A model generated the notes under the pieces. That model was given only the letters and a program-made list of their open reading frames with translations, was not told where the DNA came from and made no database searches. Shown in pieces: positions 26,334 through 34,177 of a stretch of DNA of 64,000 nucleotides. The position numbers were made by a program, and so were the translations under genes. Position 1 is the first letter of the stretch. Each line of letters starts with the position of its first letter. Source of the DNA: Nodosilinea sp. WJT8-NPBG4 (GTDB lineage: Bacteria; Cyanobacteriota; Cyanobacteriia; Phormidesmidales; Phormidesmidaceae); the NCBI GenBank assembly GCA_019359285.1, contig JAHHHQ010000055.1, positions 1 to 64,000 on the forward strand, given 5' to 3'.

Positions 26334-27461
26334 TACCAATTACTTATAAAGCTGCGCTAAACAGGGCTTCTAGGATGAAGTCAAAGGAGGTCAAGGAGAT
26401 GATGTGCTCCGGCGTCAAGGCGTCGAGGGCAGCCGCAACACGTTCTCGCCACTCATCAAGGGACTGGCAATTCTGCCAACGTAATTGCCGCTTAAGCGCC
26501 TGCCAGACTCGCTCGATTGGATTTAACTCAGGCGAATGCGCGGGCTGAAAAACGGGAATGATGTTCTCCGGCCACTGTAGCGTACCCGCTCGATGCGCCG
26601 CACAACGGTCGAGTTGAAGCAGCACAATGTCATCGTTGAGTTCGGTCGAGAGCAGATCTAGAAAATGCTGGAAACAGAGGCTGTCAAGGTGGGAGAACTC
26701 GTAGTAAAAACTAAATCCGCTCAACGGCTCAACAACACCATAGAGATAGAAGGCTTCGCGTTGCCACTGGCTAGGACCACAGGGTTTAACCCCGCAAGCC
26801 GTCAGCAGACGACCCGCTATGGTTTTAAGACCCAAACGCGTTTCATCCTGGCACAGATAACGCAACCGCTTGCCCTGGCCGAACAGTCCCTGTAACGCCG
26901 TCATCGCCAGCGATATTTTTTTTGAAGTGCGCTTGGTTCTGGGGGGATTGCTGGATGCTTTTGGGTCTAGGCACCTTCAGTTTGGCGTTGAGCCGGTAGC
27001 GCACCAACTGATGCACCGTGCTGTACTTCAAGTCCAAGTCAAACTCGTCCAAGAGCCACTGCTGCACTTCACCATAACTCCCGAAGCCGTGCCGTTGGGC
27101 TAAGCGTTGCTTCAGTTGGGCTAGCGCTTGGCCACTCACAGCCGGGGCTTTGCCAGGGGCTTTACCGACTTCTAGCAGAGACTCAAGACCACCCCGTTTG
27201 TACCGGTCAAGCCACCGGGTCAAGGTCGCTTTATCACGGCCTAGGCGCTCTGCCAGTTCGTTGCGGCTGCTCACCTGGTTGCATTTAAGCCAGTAGAGCA
27301 TTTGCAGCCGTTCCTTTTGGCTAGCACTACGGGCCTGTTGAAGCGTCTTCTTCAACTGCGCTTCGCTTTCTGCGATCTCAATGATGAACGGGCGTCCCAT
27401 GCGTTTCACCTCAAGAACTAGCAGTACTCCCATTTTGGCGCACACTCATGTGTAATTGGTA
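26333..27461 (-). mobile_element. IS630-family insertion sequence
   Basis: About 1129 bases with inverted ends TACCAATTAC/GTAATTGGTA, flanked by TA (26331-26332 and 27462-27463), the target duplication used by IS630/Tc1 elements. It carries a two-frame transposase on the minus strand. The insertion lies in the short overlap between two genes (ATGACTAAG before insertion). Confidence 0.88.
26344..27400 (-). CDS. IS630 transposase, two frames joined by frameshift
   Basis: The first frame (ATG at 27400) encodes the helix-turn-helix part (LKCNQVSSRNELAERLGRDKATLTRWLDRYKRGGLESLL, then the winged LKQRLAQRHGFGSYGEVQQWL). The second frame (from about 26905) encodes the DDE domain: Asp in RYLCQDETRLGLK, Asp in IVLLQLDRCAAHRA and Glu in HSPELNPIERVWQALKR. 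The frames meet at a run of eight A residues on the minus strand (CAAAAAAAATATCG), a typical slippage site for programmed frameshifting in this family. All catalytic residues are present, so it may be active. Confidence 0.88.
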
Positions 27462-27780
27462 TAAGCCCAAAACCCAAGACCTTTCTTGTGGCGACCTGGT
27501 GAAGCTCAAAGACCCATACCAGAGCCGCTATGGCTATGGTGTCGTAGTCGAAATCCTCAGCCATACTCGCCATAAGCTGCCACGCAACGTCAGGCTACAT
27601 CTCTACGACGATGAGGGGCAGCTATTCATTCATCCTGAGTACGTCGCTAAGGGGTTGATAGTGCCCAGCTATGTAGACTTCCATGTGTCAGAGCTGGTGT
27701 GGTATCGAAGGGCCGCTGACCAGGGCTACCACACTATTCCTAACCCGCCAGATTGGTCAGCAGAGCGGTATTTAGCGTGA
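27448..27780 (+). CDS. Unknown protein whose start is supplied by IS630
   Basis: The 110-residue frame begins MCNW inside the IS630 end and continues YKPKTQDLSCGDLVKLKDPYQSRYGYGVVVEILSHTRHKLPRNVRLHLYDDEGQLFIHPEYVAKG. Removing the IS and one TA restores ATG ACT AAG CCC, giving MTKPKTQDLSCGD, with the ATG overlapping the stop of the upstream HTH gene. The GDLVKLKD...YGYGVVVEI segment resembles an SH3/KOW-like barrel. The insertion has replaced the native start with a fused one. Function unknown. Confidence 0.65.
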   Translation: MCNWYKPKTQDLSCGDLVKLKDPYQSRYGYGVVVEILSHTRHKLPRNVRLHLYDDEGQLFIHPEYVAKGLIVPSYVDFHVSELVWYRRAADQGYHTIPNPPDWSAERYLA

Positions 27781-27852
27781 AAGATAATCAACTTTAATGA
27801 ACCCTCCTGCCGATAACATTAGAATGGGGCAGTCCATTCCTGAGCTTGGAAG

Positions 27853-28128
27853 GTGGATATTGAACTAGAGCTAGAACGTTATCTAGATGAGCAGGGACGG
27901 CTTAAGAAGTGGCCTTCTAGGCGTAATCGGGGGCGTTTTCAGCAGCTCGCTCTAGAGTATTTAGCGACTAAGTTTGAGCCTGGTGTCCTCTATACCGAAC
28001 GCGAGGTTAATGCCCTCCTCAACCAGCACCACACCTTTGGCGATCCAGCCTTACTGCGTCGGGAACTCTTTGAGCGAGGTCTGGTGGATAGAGTCCCCAA
28101 TGGGTCAGCCTACTGGCTTAGAGAGTAG
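27853..28128 (+). CDS. DUF2087 domain protein
   Basis: A 91-residue protein matching the DUF2087 pattern: LDEQGRLKKWPSRRNRGRFQQLALEYLATKFEPG, YTEREVNALLNQHHTFGDPALLRRELFERGLVDRVPNGSAYWL. This winged-helix-like module is found in putative transcriptional regulators. The frame starts at GTG 27853. It stands 19 bases upstream of a small membrane protein gene. Confidence 0.85.
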   Translation: MDIELELERYLDEQGRLKKWPSRRNRGRFQQLALEYLATKFEPGVLYTEREVNALLNQHHTFGDPALLRRELFERGLVDRVPNGSAYWLRE

Positions 28129-28147
28129 GGACTTTAGTGGTCATGCC

Positions 28148-28465
28148 ATGCTACTAACCTGGGTCAAACTTTTTCACACCGTTGTCTTTGTGGTGACGTT
28201 CAGCGCCATTTTGTTTTTGCTGTATTGTGGCCTGACGAATCAACTTACCCTGTGGACAGCGGTCGCCTTTGGCCTCATCAGCATCGAGGTGGTGATCTAC
28301 GCTGTAAATGGCTTTCGCAGCCCCCTCCGCACTTGGGCTGAAAACCTCAACCCGCTGACTTACGTAGCTTCTGGATTACTTTTCCTGAAAGTTCTCTTCG
28401 TTAACTCGATTGAATTCCTTCCACGAACCAATCAATCGTATTCAGACGAGGATCACCCAGCTTGA
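28148..28465 (+). CDS. Small integral membrane protein, C-terminal end probably altered
   Basis: A 105-residue protein from ATG 28148 with three hydrophobic segments (LFHTVVFVVTFSAILFLLYCG, LWTAVAFGLISIEVVIYAVNG, YVASGLLFLKVLFV) separated by short loops. The last 20 codons overlap, on the opposite strand, the end of the BMP-family gene. The native C-terminal end may therefore have been replaced when that cassette arrived. I do not recognise the family. Confidence 0.65.
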   Translation: MLLTWVKLFHTVVFVVTFSAILFLLYCGLTNQLTLWTAVAFGLISIEVVIYAVNGFRSPLRTWAENLNPLTYVASGLLFLKVLFVNSIEFLPRTNQSYSDEDHPA

Positions 28466-29585
28466 AAGCATCCCCTTGCGGAACTACTACATTTCCTTTA
28501 TTGTCCTTAAGGCCACTCGCAAAAATCACTAGTTCACCACTTGCCAACTTTCCTGTAGCTGAGTCCACAGTACTTTTAGCATCTGCAGAAACTTTGACTC
28601 CATAGGGTGAAATATTGGAGAATTCTTCCTTTAATCCTCCGGCCAATACTTTAGGAATACCACCATTCATAAGCGTTTTTCCTGCTTTAGTCATTTCAGC
28701 ATAGGTAGTATAAGCTTTCTGCCAGCTCCATTCCACTCCGGTCAAAAAGTTGTCGGGGGCTAGATCAGCTTGGTTTACGTGGTAGCCGCAACAGTACACT
28801 CCCCGGTCTTTAGCCGTGTTGATCACTACTTTGGGGCTATCTACTCGGGTAATAATTACATCTGCTCCCTGGTCAACCAGGCTATTAGTGGCTTCTGCTT
28901 CTTTAATGGGTAAAGCCCAATCGCCCGTGACAATAGCATCAGCTGTAATGTCAGGATTAATACTGCGAGCACCCAGTACAAAGCTGTTCATTTCCTGTAA
29001 TACAACAGGAATAGACTTTGGTACTACTAGGCCCAGTTTTCCGGTTTGGGTTGCTTTAGCTGCCACCATTCCGGCTAAGTAGGCGGGTTCTACTAAGGAG
29101 CTAAAGTAGGATCCTACATTGGGAGGATGGTCGTCATCGAGCGGATGATTCGGATGAAAGAATTGAACATCCGGGAATTCGGCTGCCAGCTTCAAACTGT
29201 GGGGATCAAAATAGCCCCAAGAGGTTGGAAAAATAATTGTGGCCCCATCTTGCTCAATCATGCTGCGCATGGTTTCCTGCACCGCCGTAGTTTCAGGAAT
29301 ACTGGCTTCCTCGACGATCTTAAGATTAGGAAATTGGGTAGCCATGGCGGCAGCAGCCTGAGCATGGGCTTGATTGTAGCCGAAATCACCTTTTGAGCCT
29401 ACATAGATAAACCCAACGGTAATGGGTTTAATATCAGCATTGGTCGCTTCCGCGTCCGTCAATGAATCGGGCGTTCCAGAGGAACAAGCCGTCCAAAACT
29501 GAGAGGTGAGGCCAAAAGCACCCGCAGATAACAAACCTCTAAGGACAGTACGACGACGAAGGTGAAACGGTAGGCGATGGCTCAT
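28401..29585 (-). CDS. BMP-family ABC transporter substrate-binding lipoprotein
   Basis: A 394-residue binding protein with a twin-arginine-like leader and a lipobox (RRRTVLRGLLSAGAFGLTSQFWTAC), so probably exported and lipid-anchored. The mature part follows the BMP/PnrA pattern: ITVGFIYVGSKGDFGYNQAHAQAA, MRSMIEQDGATIIFPTSWGYFDP, EPAYLAGMVAAKATQTGKLGLV, NSLVDQGADVIITRVDSP. Known relatives bind nucleosides or other small nitrogenous ligands. No permease or ATPase gene is next to it. It follows the MBL-fold gene by 43 bases in a riboswitch-led transcript. Confidence 0.88.
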   Translation of the reverse strand: MSHRLPFHLRRRTVLRGLLSAGAFGLTSQFWTACSSGTPDSLTDAEATNADIKPITVGFIYVGSKGDFGYNQAHAQAAAAMATQFPNLKIVEEASIPETTAVQETMRSMIEQDGATIIFPTSWGYFDPHSLKLAAEFPDVQFFHPNHPLDDDHPPNVGSYFSSLVEPAYLAGMVAAKATQTGKLGLVVPKSIPVVLQEMNSFVLGARSINPDITADAIVTGDWALPIKEAEATNSLVDQGADVIITRVDSPKVVINTAKDRGVYCCGYHVNQADLAPDNFLTGVEWSWQKAYTTYAEMTKAGKTLMNGGIPKVLAGGLKEEFSNISPYGVKVSADAKSTVDSATGKLASGELVIFASGLKDNKGNVVVPQGDAFKLGDPRLNTIDWFVEGIQSS

Positions 29586-29628
29586 GAGGAAGTCTCCCTA
29601 ATTTATGTCTAGTTTTAATTGCTTTAGG

Positions 29629-30573
29629 TCAGCAAACATCGCCTAGTTCAGCATCGGGGTTCATGGTTTCGTAGCTGAAGTAGCGATCAGGCACACCGTT
29701 GTAGATAATGTAGTCATCAAAAATATGGATGCCGGGTTTATCGTCGATAGCTTTGATGGCTTCCCCTATGGACTGAAGCTGAGCCACTGTCATTTGTAGT
29801 GGTCTTTCATAAGGCTGATAACTGGTGCGAATGAGGTAATCCAACTTGGGGTATATCGACATTTCGATATGGCACCCCAGAATGTGGCTGATGGGATGAG
29901 TGTTGCAAAAATCAATCATGCGCTCAATACTGCTTGCGAAAGCCTCCCAATCGCGAATATAGAGCCGACCCGGATATACCAAATCCCCAGTAAATAGAAG
30001 ATGGGTGTAGGGGTCATAAATAGAAACCTCGGCTTCTTCATGACCTGGTGTTGCCATTACCTTGAGAACCCGACCACCCAAATCAAAACTGACTTTGTCC
30101 TGAGGCCAATGCTGGAAACCATAGAACTGAACAGTAGCCTCCAGGGTCTTCCCCACAATGACCGTATTGGGACGATCAAAGAACTGAGGATCTGCTTCAA
30201 AGTGATCGCGGTGCAGATGGGTATGGGCAACCACAAGACTATAATTATCGCGGGGATACTTGGCCAACCATTGATCTATCAAGCCATCGACAGTTGGCCG
30301 AAGCGGGAAAAAATCGGGTGACCGGGTTGCACCTGTATCTAGCAGAACGGCTCGATCGTTGCCAAATAGCAGAAACATGAACGGTGCCTCAGGATGCACT
30401 GCCATATTCTGCCGCATGATGACAGTATGCTCGTTATAAAAATGGATTTGAATATCTGGATCAGTATTATGTTTCGGTGAAACCGAACCATGAATCCATT
30501 GCACATCAAGGCTACCCGGCGCTGCGTTAGGCAATTTAAAGTTGACGGGTTCTACGAATGTAGGTAAGGACAT
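29629..30573 (-). CDS. MBL-fold metallo-hydrolase under riboswitch control
   Basis: A 314-residue metallo-beta-lactamase-fold enzyme. The metal site is visible in HTHLHRDHFEAD (HxHxxDH), a further His in TPGHEEAEVSIYD and Asp in HLLFTGDLVYPG, with a last His in ILGCHIEMS. The substrate is not evident. There is no signal peptide, so it acts in the cytoplasm. It is the first gene after a ykkC-type riboswitch and is followed by the BMP binding protein. This suggests hydrolysis of a compound related to the riboswitch ligand (inference). Confidence 0.85.
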   Translation of the reverse strand: MSLPTFVEPVNFKLPNAAPGSLDVQWIHGSVSPKHNTDPDIQIHFYNEHTVIMRQNMAVHPEAPFMFLLFGNDRAVLLDTGATRSPDFFPLRPTVDGLIDQWLAKYPRDNYSLVVAHTHLHRDHFEADPQFFDRPNTVIVGKTLEATVQFYGFQHWPQDKVSFDLGGRVLKVMATPGHEEAEVSIYDPYTHLLFTGDLVYPGRLYIRDWEAFASSIERMIDFCNTHPISHILGCHIEMSIYPKLDYLIRTSYQPYERPLQMTVAQLQSIGEAIKAIDDKPGIHIFDDYIIYNGVPDRYFSYETMNPDAELGDVC

Positions 30574-30683
30574 GGATTAGTTCTCCATTTCAGCTAGTTG
30601 AGATACACCTCATTTAATCAGACTAGAAGTTTCTTCGAAAAGTCATTAAGCACTTGGCTTAGACTAACTGGGGCACTAATGTG

Positions 30684-30729
30684 AAAGCCCAGGAAAGCTG
30701 CACATCTAGCGCAAACTCTCCCGGGCTTT
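30684..30729 (-). promoter_or_regulatory. Expression platform hairpin of the riboswitch
   Basis: AAAGCCC...GGGCTTT forms a long hairpin that uses the conserved 3' strand of the aptamer (AAAGCCCGGGAGAG), so it would form only when the aptamer does not. Few T residues follow, so the exact mode (termination or other) is unclear. Confidence 0.6.
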
Positions 30730-30846
30730 TATCCCTCCGTGGAGCCAGCAGATACTGTTTAAACTGCTGACTTGTCTCTCTCGGACCAGCACTCAATCTT
30801 CTCTCACATGAGAGAGGGTTGAATCGGAACCCTAGAGACGTTATTT
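30705..30846 (-). ncRNA. ykkC-type riboswitch (guanidine-I-like)
   Basis: On the minus strand the conserved blocks of the ykkC class appear in order: CTAGGGTTCCG (starting at 30835), a hairpin with CTCTCTCA/TGAGAGA arms, CTGGTCCGAGAGAG, a second hairpin with CAGCAG/CTGCTG arms, and CACGGAGGGATAAAAGCCC ending in CGGGAGAG. These are the hallmark blocks of guanidine-I riboswitches. Subtypes that bind ppGpp, PRPP or nucleotide diphosphates share much of this core. The usual ACACG block reads ACAAG here, so the ligand should be treated as probable, not proven. It lies about 130 bases upstream of the MBL-fold gene. Confidence 0.85.
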
Positions 30847-31097
30847 TTTATTTTTACTAGTGTTGAAAAGCCCCTATGCAGAAGCTATATAAAACCCTTA
30901 ACTTTTTATTTCAACCTAGCCACCACACTAAGTTAATTCGCAGGCACAATTTGTATCTAGAGCTACATCCTTTTATAGGCAAATCCTAAGTTCTCTATAT
31001 CTACGATGTAAAAACTTAATAGGACTCTTGTAAAAACTATGCTGAGATTTCAGATCCGCAGCGAAAAGTCTAAATAAATTACTTAATTATTTAGCTA
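30847..31097. other. AT-rich upstream region of the riboswitch
   Basis: About 250 bases, very AT-rich, with no gene. It should contain the promoter of the riboswitch transcript (minus strand). I see no single convincing -10/-35 pair. Confidence 0.35.
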
Positions 31098-31375
31098 ATG
31101 AGCTTTCCCGTCCCCGGCGATGCCATCGAGCAAAGCCTGAACCTCAACTAACACCTGATCAACAACTCCACTGCTACTTCTTCATGCGGGTCGAGGGCGA
31201 TATGATGGCCGGTCAAGAGGTACAACTAACCGGGGGGTCGCTGGTAGTAGATCGTTCCCCAACAGTCCAGGATAGCTCTCTGGTAGTGGCTGCTATCGCA
31301 GGCTATCTCCTAACAAATTCACAATCCCGTGAATCCTTTATCCGGGACGTGACAGGAGCCTTGTCTGAAGGGTGA
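31098..31375 (+). pseudogene. UmuD-like (S24 peptidase) remnant
   Basis: From ATG 31098 the frame reads MSFPVPGDAIEQSLNLN, then TAA. After a shift of frame it continues YFFMRVEGDMMAGQEVQLTGGSLVVDRSPTVQDSSLVVAAIAG to 31375. FPSPADD-like start, RVEGDSM-like nucleophile region and SLVVDRS are UmuD/LexA-type self-cleaving protease signatures. Here the catalytic Ser of RVEGDSM is replaced by Met. A stop, a frameshift and this loss show that it is dead. No umuC follows. Confidence 0.75.
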
Positions 31376-31460
31376 TAATTTTGGCTATAAGTTGTAAGGC
31401 CAACCTCCTAAGTCACTGCCGCAGATCATAGTTATACTGACCACTACAAGAGCGCTGAGC

Positions 31461-31841
31461 ATGAAATATTTTGTGGCTATGGGTCTTGCAGCAGCGACTT
31501 TGCTGGCGTTGAGCACTATAGCTAAGGCGGAACCGACTCAAACGTGCCAGTTTGACCCTGAGTTGGGTTTACCCAATCCCCTGGGCATGCAGTCTTACCT
31601 GACCATTACAGAAGAGGACGGCAGCACGACATTCTTATTTGAGCAATTCCCCACCAATCTTGGTAATGGCCAAGTACAAGCTGCGATCGCTTCAAATCGG
31701 ATCCTTACCTTCTATGAAACTGGGCTGGACGATGCTCGTCAGCTCATGCTGCAAAACCCTAGCTATTACTCTGAGCTAGTGGGCTATTCAGATTCAGAGG
31801 GGTTTGGCCCTATCAATGCTGTCTTGAGCTGTTCGCCATAA
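31461..31841 (+). CDS. Exported hypothetical protein
   Basis: A 126-residue protein with a clear signal peptide (MKYFVAMGLAAATLLALSTIAKAEP, cleavage after AKA). The mature part of about 100 residues has two Cys (TCQFDP near its start, LSCSP at its end) that could form a disulfide. No family recognised; possibly periplasmic. Confidence 0.7.
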   Translation: MKYFVAMGLAAATLLALSTIAKAEPTQTCQFDPELGLPNPLGMQSYLTITEEDGSTTFLFEQFPTNLGNGQVQAAIASNRILTFYETGLDDARQLMLQNPSYYSELVGYSDSEGFGPINAVLSCSP

Positions 31842-31904
31842 CAAACGAGACTGTCTCACAGGACAGTAGGATACTGATCTTTGTAGAGGATAGTATGGGG
31901 ATAC

Positions 31905-32020
31905 TACTGCATCTATCTCCACCCGATGCTGTCAAGTTTGAGGCGATGGGACTCAAGCCCACCTGGTCGATGCGGTCAGAGTATTTCTCCCAGCGCTACA
32001 TGACCTATTGGGGAGATTCT
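31905..32020 (+). repeat. Repeat A, copy 1: fragment of an unknown coding sequence
   Basis: The segment encodes LSPPDAVKFEAMGLKPTWSMRSEYFSQRYMTYWGDSG and recurs in diverged form at 33805-33915. Neither copy is a complete gene. It looks like the debris of one ancestral gene, which I cannot identify. Confidence 0.6.
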
Positions 32021-32186
32021 GGCTGTGAAGGTTTGGCCACAAGACAGTCCTGCAGACAGCCTTGTTTTAAGCGATCTGGATCACACCTAAGAGGCTAACA
32101 AGTCACAACTTGGAGCAGGGTTTATCACCAGAGCCAGGGAAAAAATTAGGGATGATGGGTTTGGCCACACCCAAGGACTTGCTCCC

Positions 32187-32489
32187 ATGCCTTCGACCAC
32201 TTTTTCCCCCCAAGTCCTATCTGCTCCGGTGATGGCAGCACTGCAGCAATTAGATGGTACCGGCACCCTGACGGCCCAGTACCTTTACGTCAACGCGACT
32301 AGCAGGCTTCAGGTGGTGCGGATAGAAAACATTCCAAATTGGTACTTTGAGCGAGTCGTTTTTCCTGGACAGCGGCTATTTATTGAGATTAAACCAGATG
32401 CCGTCTTAGATATCTACACCGGGGCAATGGTTAGTTGTGTCTTAGAAGAAAGAATTACTTGCGAAACCCTAGAGAAGGTCTGGCTGTAG
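32187..32489 (+). CDS. DUF1830 cyanobacterial protein
   Basis: A 100-residue protein with the DUF1830 signature YLYVNATSRLQVVRIENIPNWYFERVVFPGQRLFIEIKPDAVLDIYTG and a C-terminal Cys pair (VSCVLEERITCETL). DUF1830 proteins are small, cytoplasmic and nearly restricted to cyanobacteria; their function is unknown. The ATG at 32187 fits the family start. Confidence 0.85.
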   Translation: MPSTTFSPQVLSAPVMAALQQLDGTGTLTAQYLYVNATSRLQVVRIENIPNWYFERVVFPGQRLFIEIKPDAVLDIYTGAMVSCVLEERITCETLEKVWL

Positions 32490-32516
32490 AGCGAGCGCTA
32501 AGCATGACAAGCCTAC

Positions 32517-32560
32517 ATGGCGCTCATCGCCTCAGATAAAGTCATCAGCAGGATTCTCAA
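32517..32560 (+). repeat. Repeat B, copy 1: 5' fragment of the HNH gene
   Basis: MALIASDKVISRILKL corresponds to the first residues of the intact HNH nuclease at 36039 (MTLITSDKVISTILKH). The similarity ends after about 15 codons. A second fragment is at 33772. Confidence 0.65.
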
Positions 32561-32634
32561 GCTGACGAGCTGCACCATCACCTTAGGGGTTATCACGCAT
32601 ACCTTTCCGCCGATTGCTACACTACGTTATAGCA

Positions 32635-32778
32635 ATGGACAAAACCTCTCTTGCTCTCATAATTCTTGCAGCAGTGCTTGTTCTGCTGCAAGCACCTCAA
32701 CTTGTTATGGCAATTGGAGCCATTCTAGGAATATCAATTGTGGTAGTAAATTTATTTTGGCTCTCTTGGGAGCAGTAA
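32635..32778 (+). CDS. Small two-helix membrane protein (47 aa)
   Basis: ATG 32635 opens a 47-residue frame ending at TAA 32776-32778. It reads MDKTSLALIILAAVLVLL, then QAPQLVMAIGAILGISIVVVNLFWLSWEQ. Almost the whole protein is hydrophobic, giving two short membrane helices. Such small proteins are often missed. It might be a toxin-like or regulatory membrane peptide; unknown. Confidence 0.5.
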   Translation: MDKTSLALIILAAVLVLLQAPQLVMAIGAILGISIVVVNLFWLSWEQ

Positions 32779-32893
32779 GGATATGCAGTGAGGTTTGAGC
32801 AAAATCAACCCACGGCTCAAGCCTGTCCTATGGGAAAACAGGACAAGACTTAGCCAAACTGTAAAGACCTGCTACAAACCCTTCTCCTGTGTC

Positions 32894-33775
32894 GTGTCTA
32901 CATCCATCGATCCCATCTCCTACACCGCCCAGATTGTGGCGGCTAAGCGAGCCATTGAGCAGTCCCTCTCTGTTCCACTATTCAATGACCCCTACGCCGC
33001 AACCCTAGCTGGGGATGAAGTCGAGAATCTGCTAGCTAAATGGCGACAGGTGGCCAAAAGGCAGGGGCGATCGCTGGAGGAGGTCATCACCAAGCGCACT
33101 CGCTACATCGCCATTCGGACCCGTTTTTTGGATGACCTGGTGCTGGCCACTCTGCCCCAGTTTTCTGAACCTCAAGTCGTCATCCTGGGCTCAGGACTTG
33201 ATACCCGAGCCTATCGGTTGCCTTGGCCACCCGCTACCAGGTTTTATGAAGTCGATATGCCAGGGGTTCTAAACTACAAGGGCAATGCCCTAGGGAGCAT
33301 TAAGCCGAACTGTCGTCACCACATGATTGCTGGTGATTTGGAAAATTTTCAGACAGGTTGGATCGCTCGGCTACTAAAGGCAGGTTTGAGGCAAGAGAGT
33401 CCTATTATCTGGATTCTCGAAGGCGTTGTCATGTACTTGCCAGAACCTTCAGCCCACTCTCTACTGAGGACTGTTGCAGCGTTGAGCTGCCCCGGTAGTG
33501 TTCTAGGTATGGATGCGGTAAAAAGTGGTTCAATACTGGCAGCCCAGAGTGCCGAGAACGCCAACCGGGGGCGAGTAGTTCGCCACTGGCAATTTGGCTG
33601 CGACGAGCCCCAGCAACTTCTGAAAGGTTATGGCTGGAGTGCTGAAGTAAGCCAACCCCAAGACATTAAAATCGCTCACAGTAGATATTCAGAGCCCATG
33701 CCAATCACAGCAGAGGTTGGTGGGCACCAGCAGGAGAGAGGGGTGTGGTTGATAAAGGCTAGGAAAGACCGATGA
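32894..33775 (+). CDS. SAM-dependent methyltransferase, leucine carboxyl methyltransferase-like (TIGR00027 type)
   Basis: A 293-residue enzyme with the family pattern: TAQIVAAKRAIEQSLSVPLFNDPYA, TRYIAIRTRFLDD, the SAM motif VVILGSGLDTRAYRLPW, then FYEVDMPGVLNYK and IWILEGVVMYLPEPSAHSLLRTV. These enzymes methylate small molecules or carboxyl groups rather than DNA. I chose GTG 32894 because it begins the conserved core. An upstream TTG at 32795 would add 33 unrelated residues. Its stop overlaps the start of a truncated HNH copy by an ATGA junction, as does the ancestral layout. Confidence 0.85.
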   Translation: MSTSIDPISYTAQIVAAKRAIEQSLSVPLFNDPYAATLAGDEVENLLAKWRQVAKRQGRSLEEVITKRTRYIAIRTRFLDDLVLATLPQFSEPQVVILGSGLDTRAYRLPWPPATRFYEVDMPGVLNYKGNALGSIKPNCRHHMIAGDLENFQTGWIARLLKAGLRQESPIIWILEGVVMYLPEPSAHSLLRTVAALSCPGSVLGMDAVKSGSILAAQSAENANRGRVVRHWQFGCDEPQQLLKGYGWSAEVSQPQDIKIAHSRYSEPMPITAEVGGHQQERGVWLIKARKDR

Positions 33776-33915
33776 CGCTCATTGCCTCAGATCAAGTCAT
33801 CAAACTGAGCCCTGATGCCGTCAAGTTTGGCGCGATGGGCCTCAAGCCCACTTGGTCAATGCGGTCAGAGTATTTCTCACCAAGATATACGACCCACAGG
33901 GGGAGATTTCTAGCT
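33772..33915 (+). pseudogene. HNH 5' fragment fused to Repeat A, copy 2
   Basis: ATG 33772 overlaps the methyltransferase stop (ATGA). It encodes MTLIASDQVIK, like the start of the intact HNH gene, then switches into LSPDAVKFGAMGLKPTWSMRSEYFSPRY (Repeat A) and stops. It is the junction of two gene fragments. Confidence 0.65.
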
Positions 33916-34177
33916 TGAGGGTTGGGCAGGCGAAGCGCGATCTAGCAATAAGACTGCCCCGTGAGACGTTCCTTAAGGACTATTAATAGCCCGGATACTC
34001 TTTCGGGCAAGCGCTTAAATTCTTATTTTTTCGTAGGCTAAACGATTGTGGAACAGGGCTTGAGCTCTTAATCTTACCGTTTCCTGTCTGCCTATTAAAA
34101 ATCATTCTAAGTGTTGAGCTATGAAAAGTGCTCTATGGTACTAGAACAGGATCTATTGGCGTGAGGAATAAAACTGT

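Noticed and set aside
32795..32893. 33-codon N-terminal extension of the methyltransferase from a TTG
   Set aside because: The extra residues do not fit the family, and GTG 32894 begins the conserved core.
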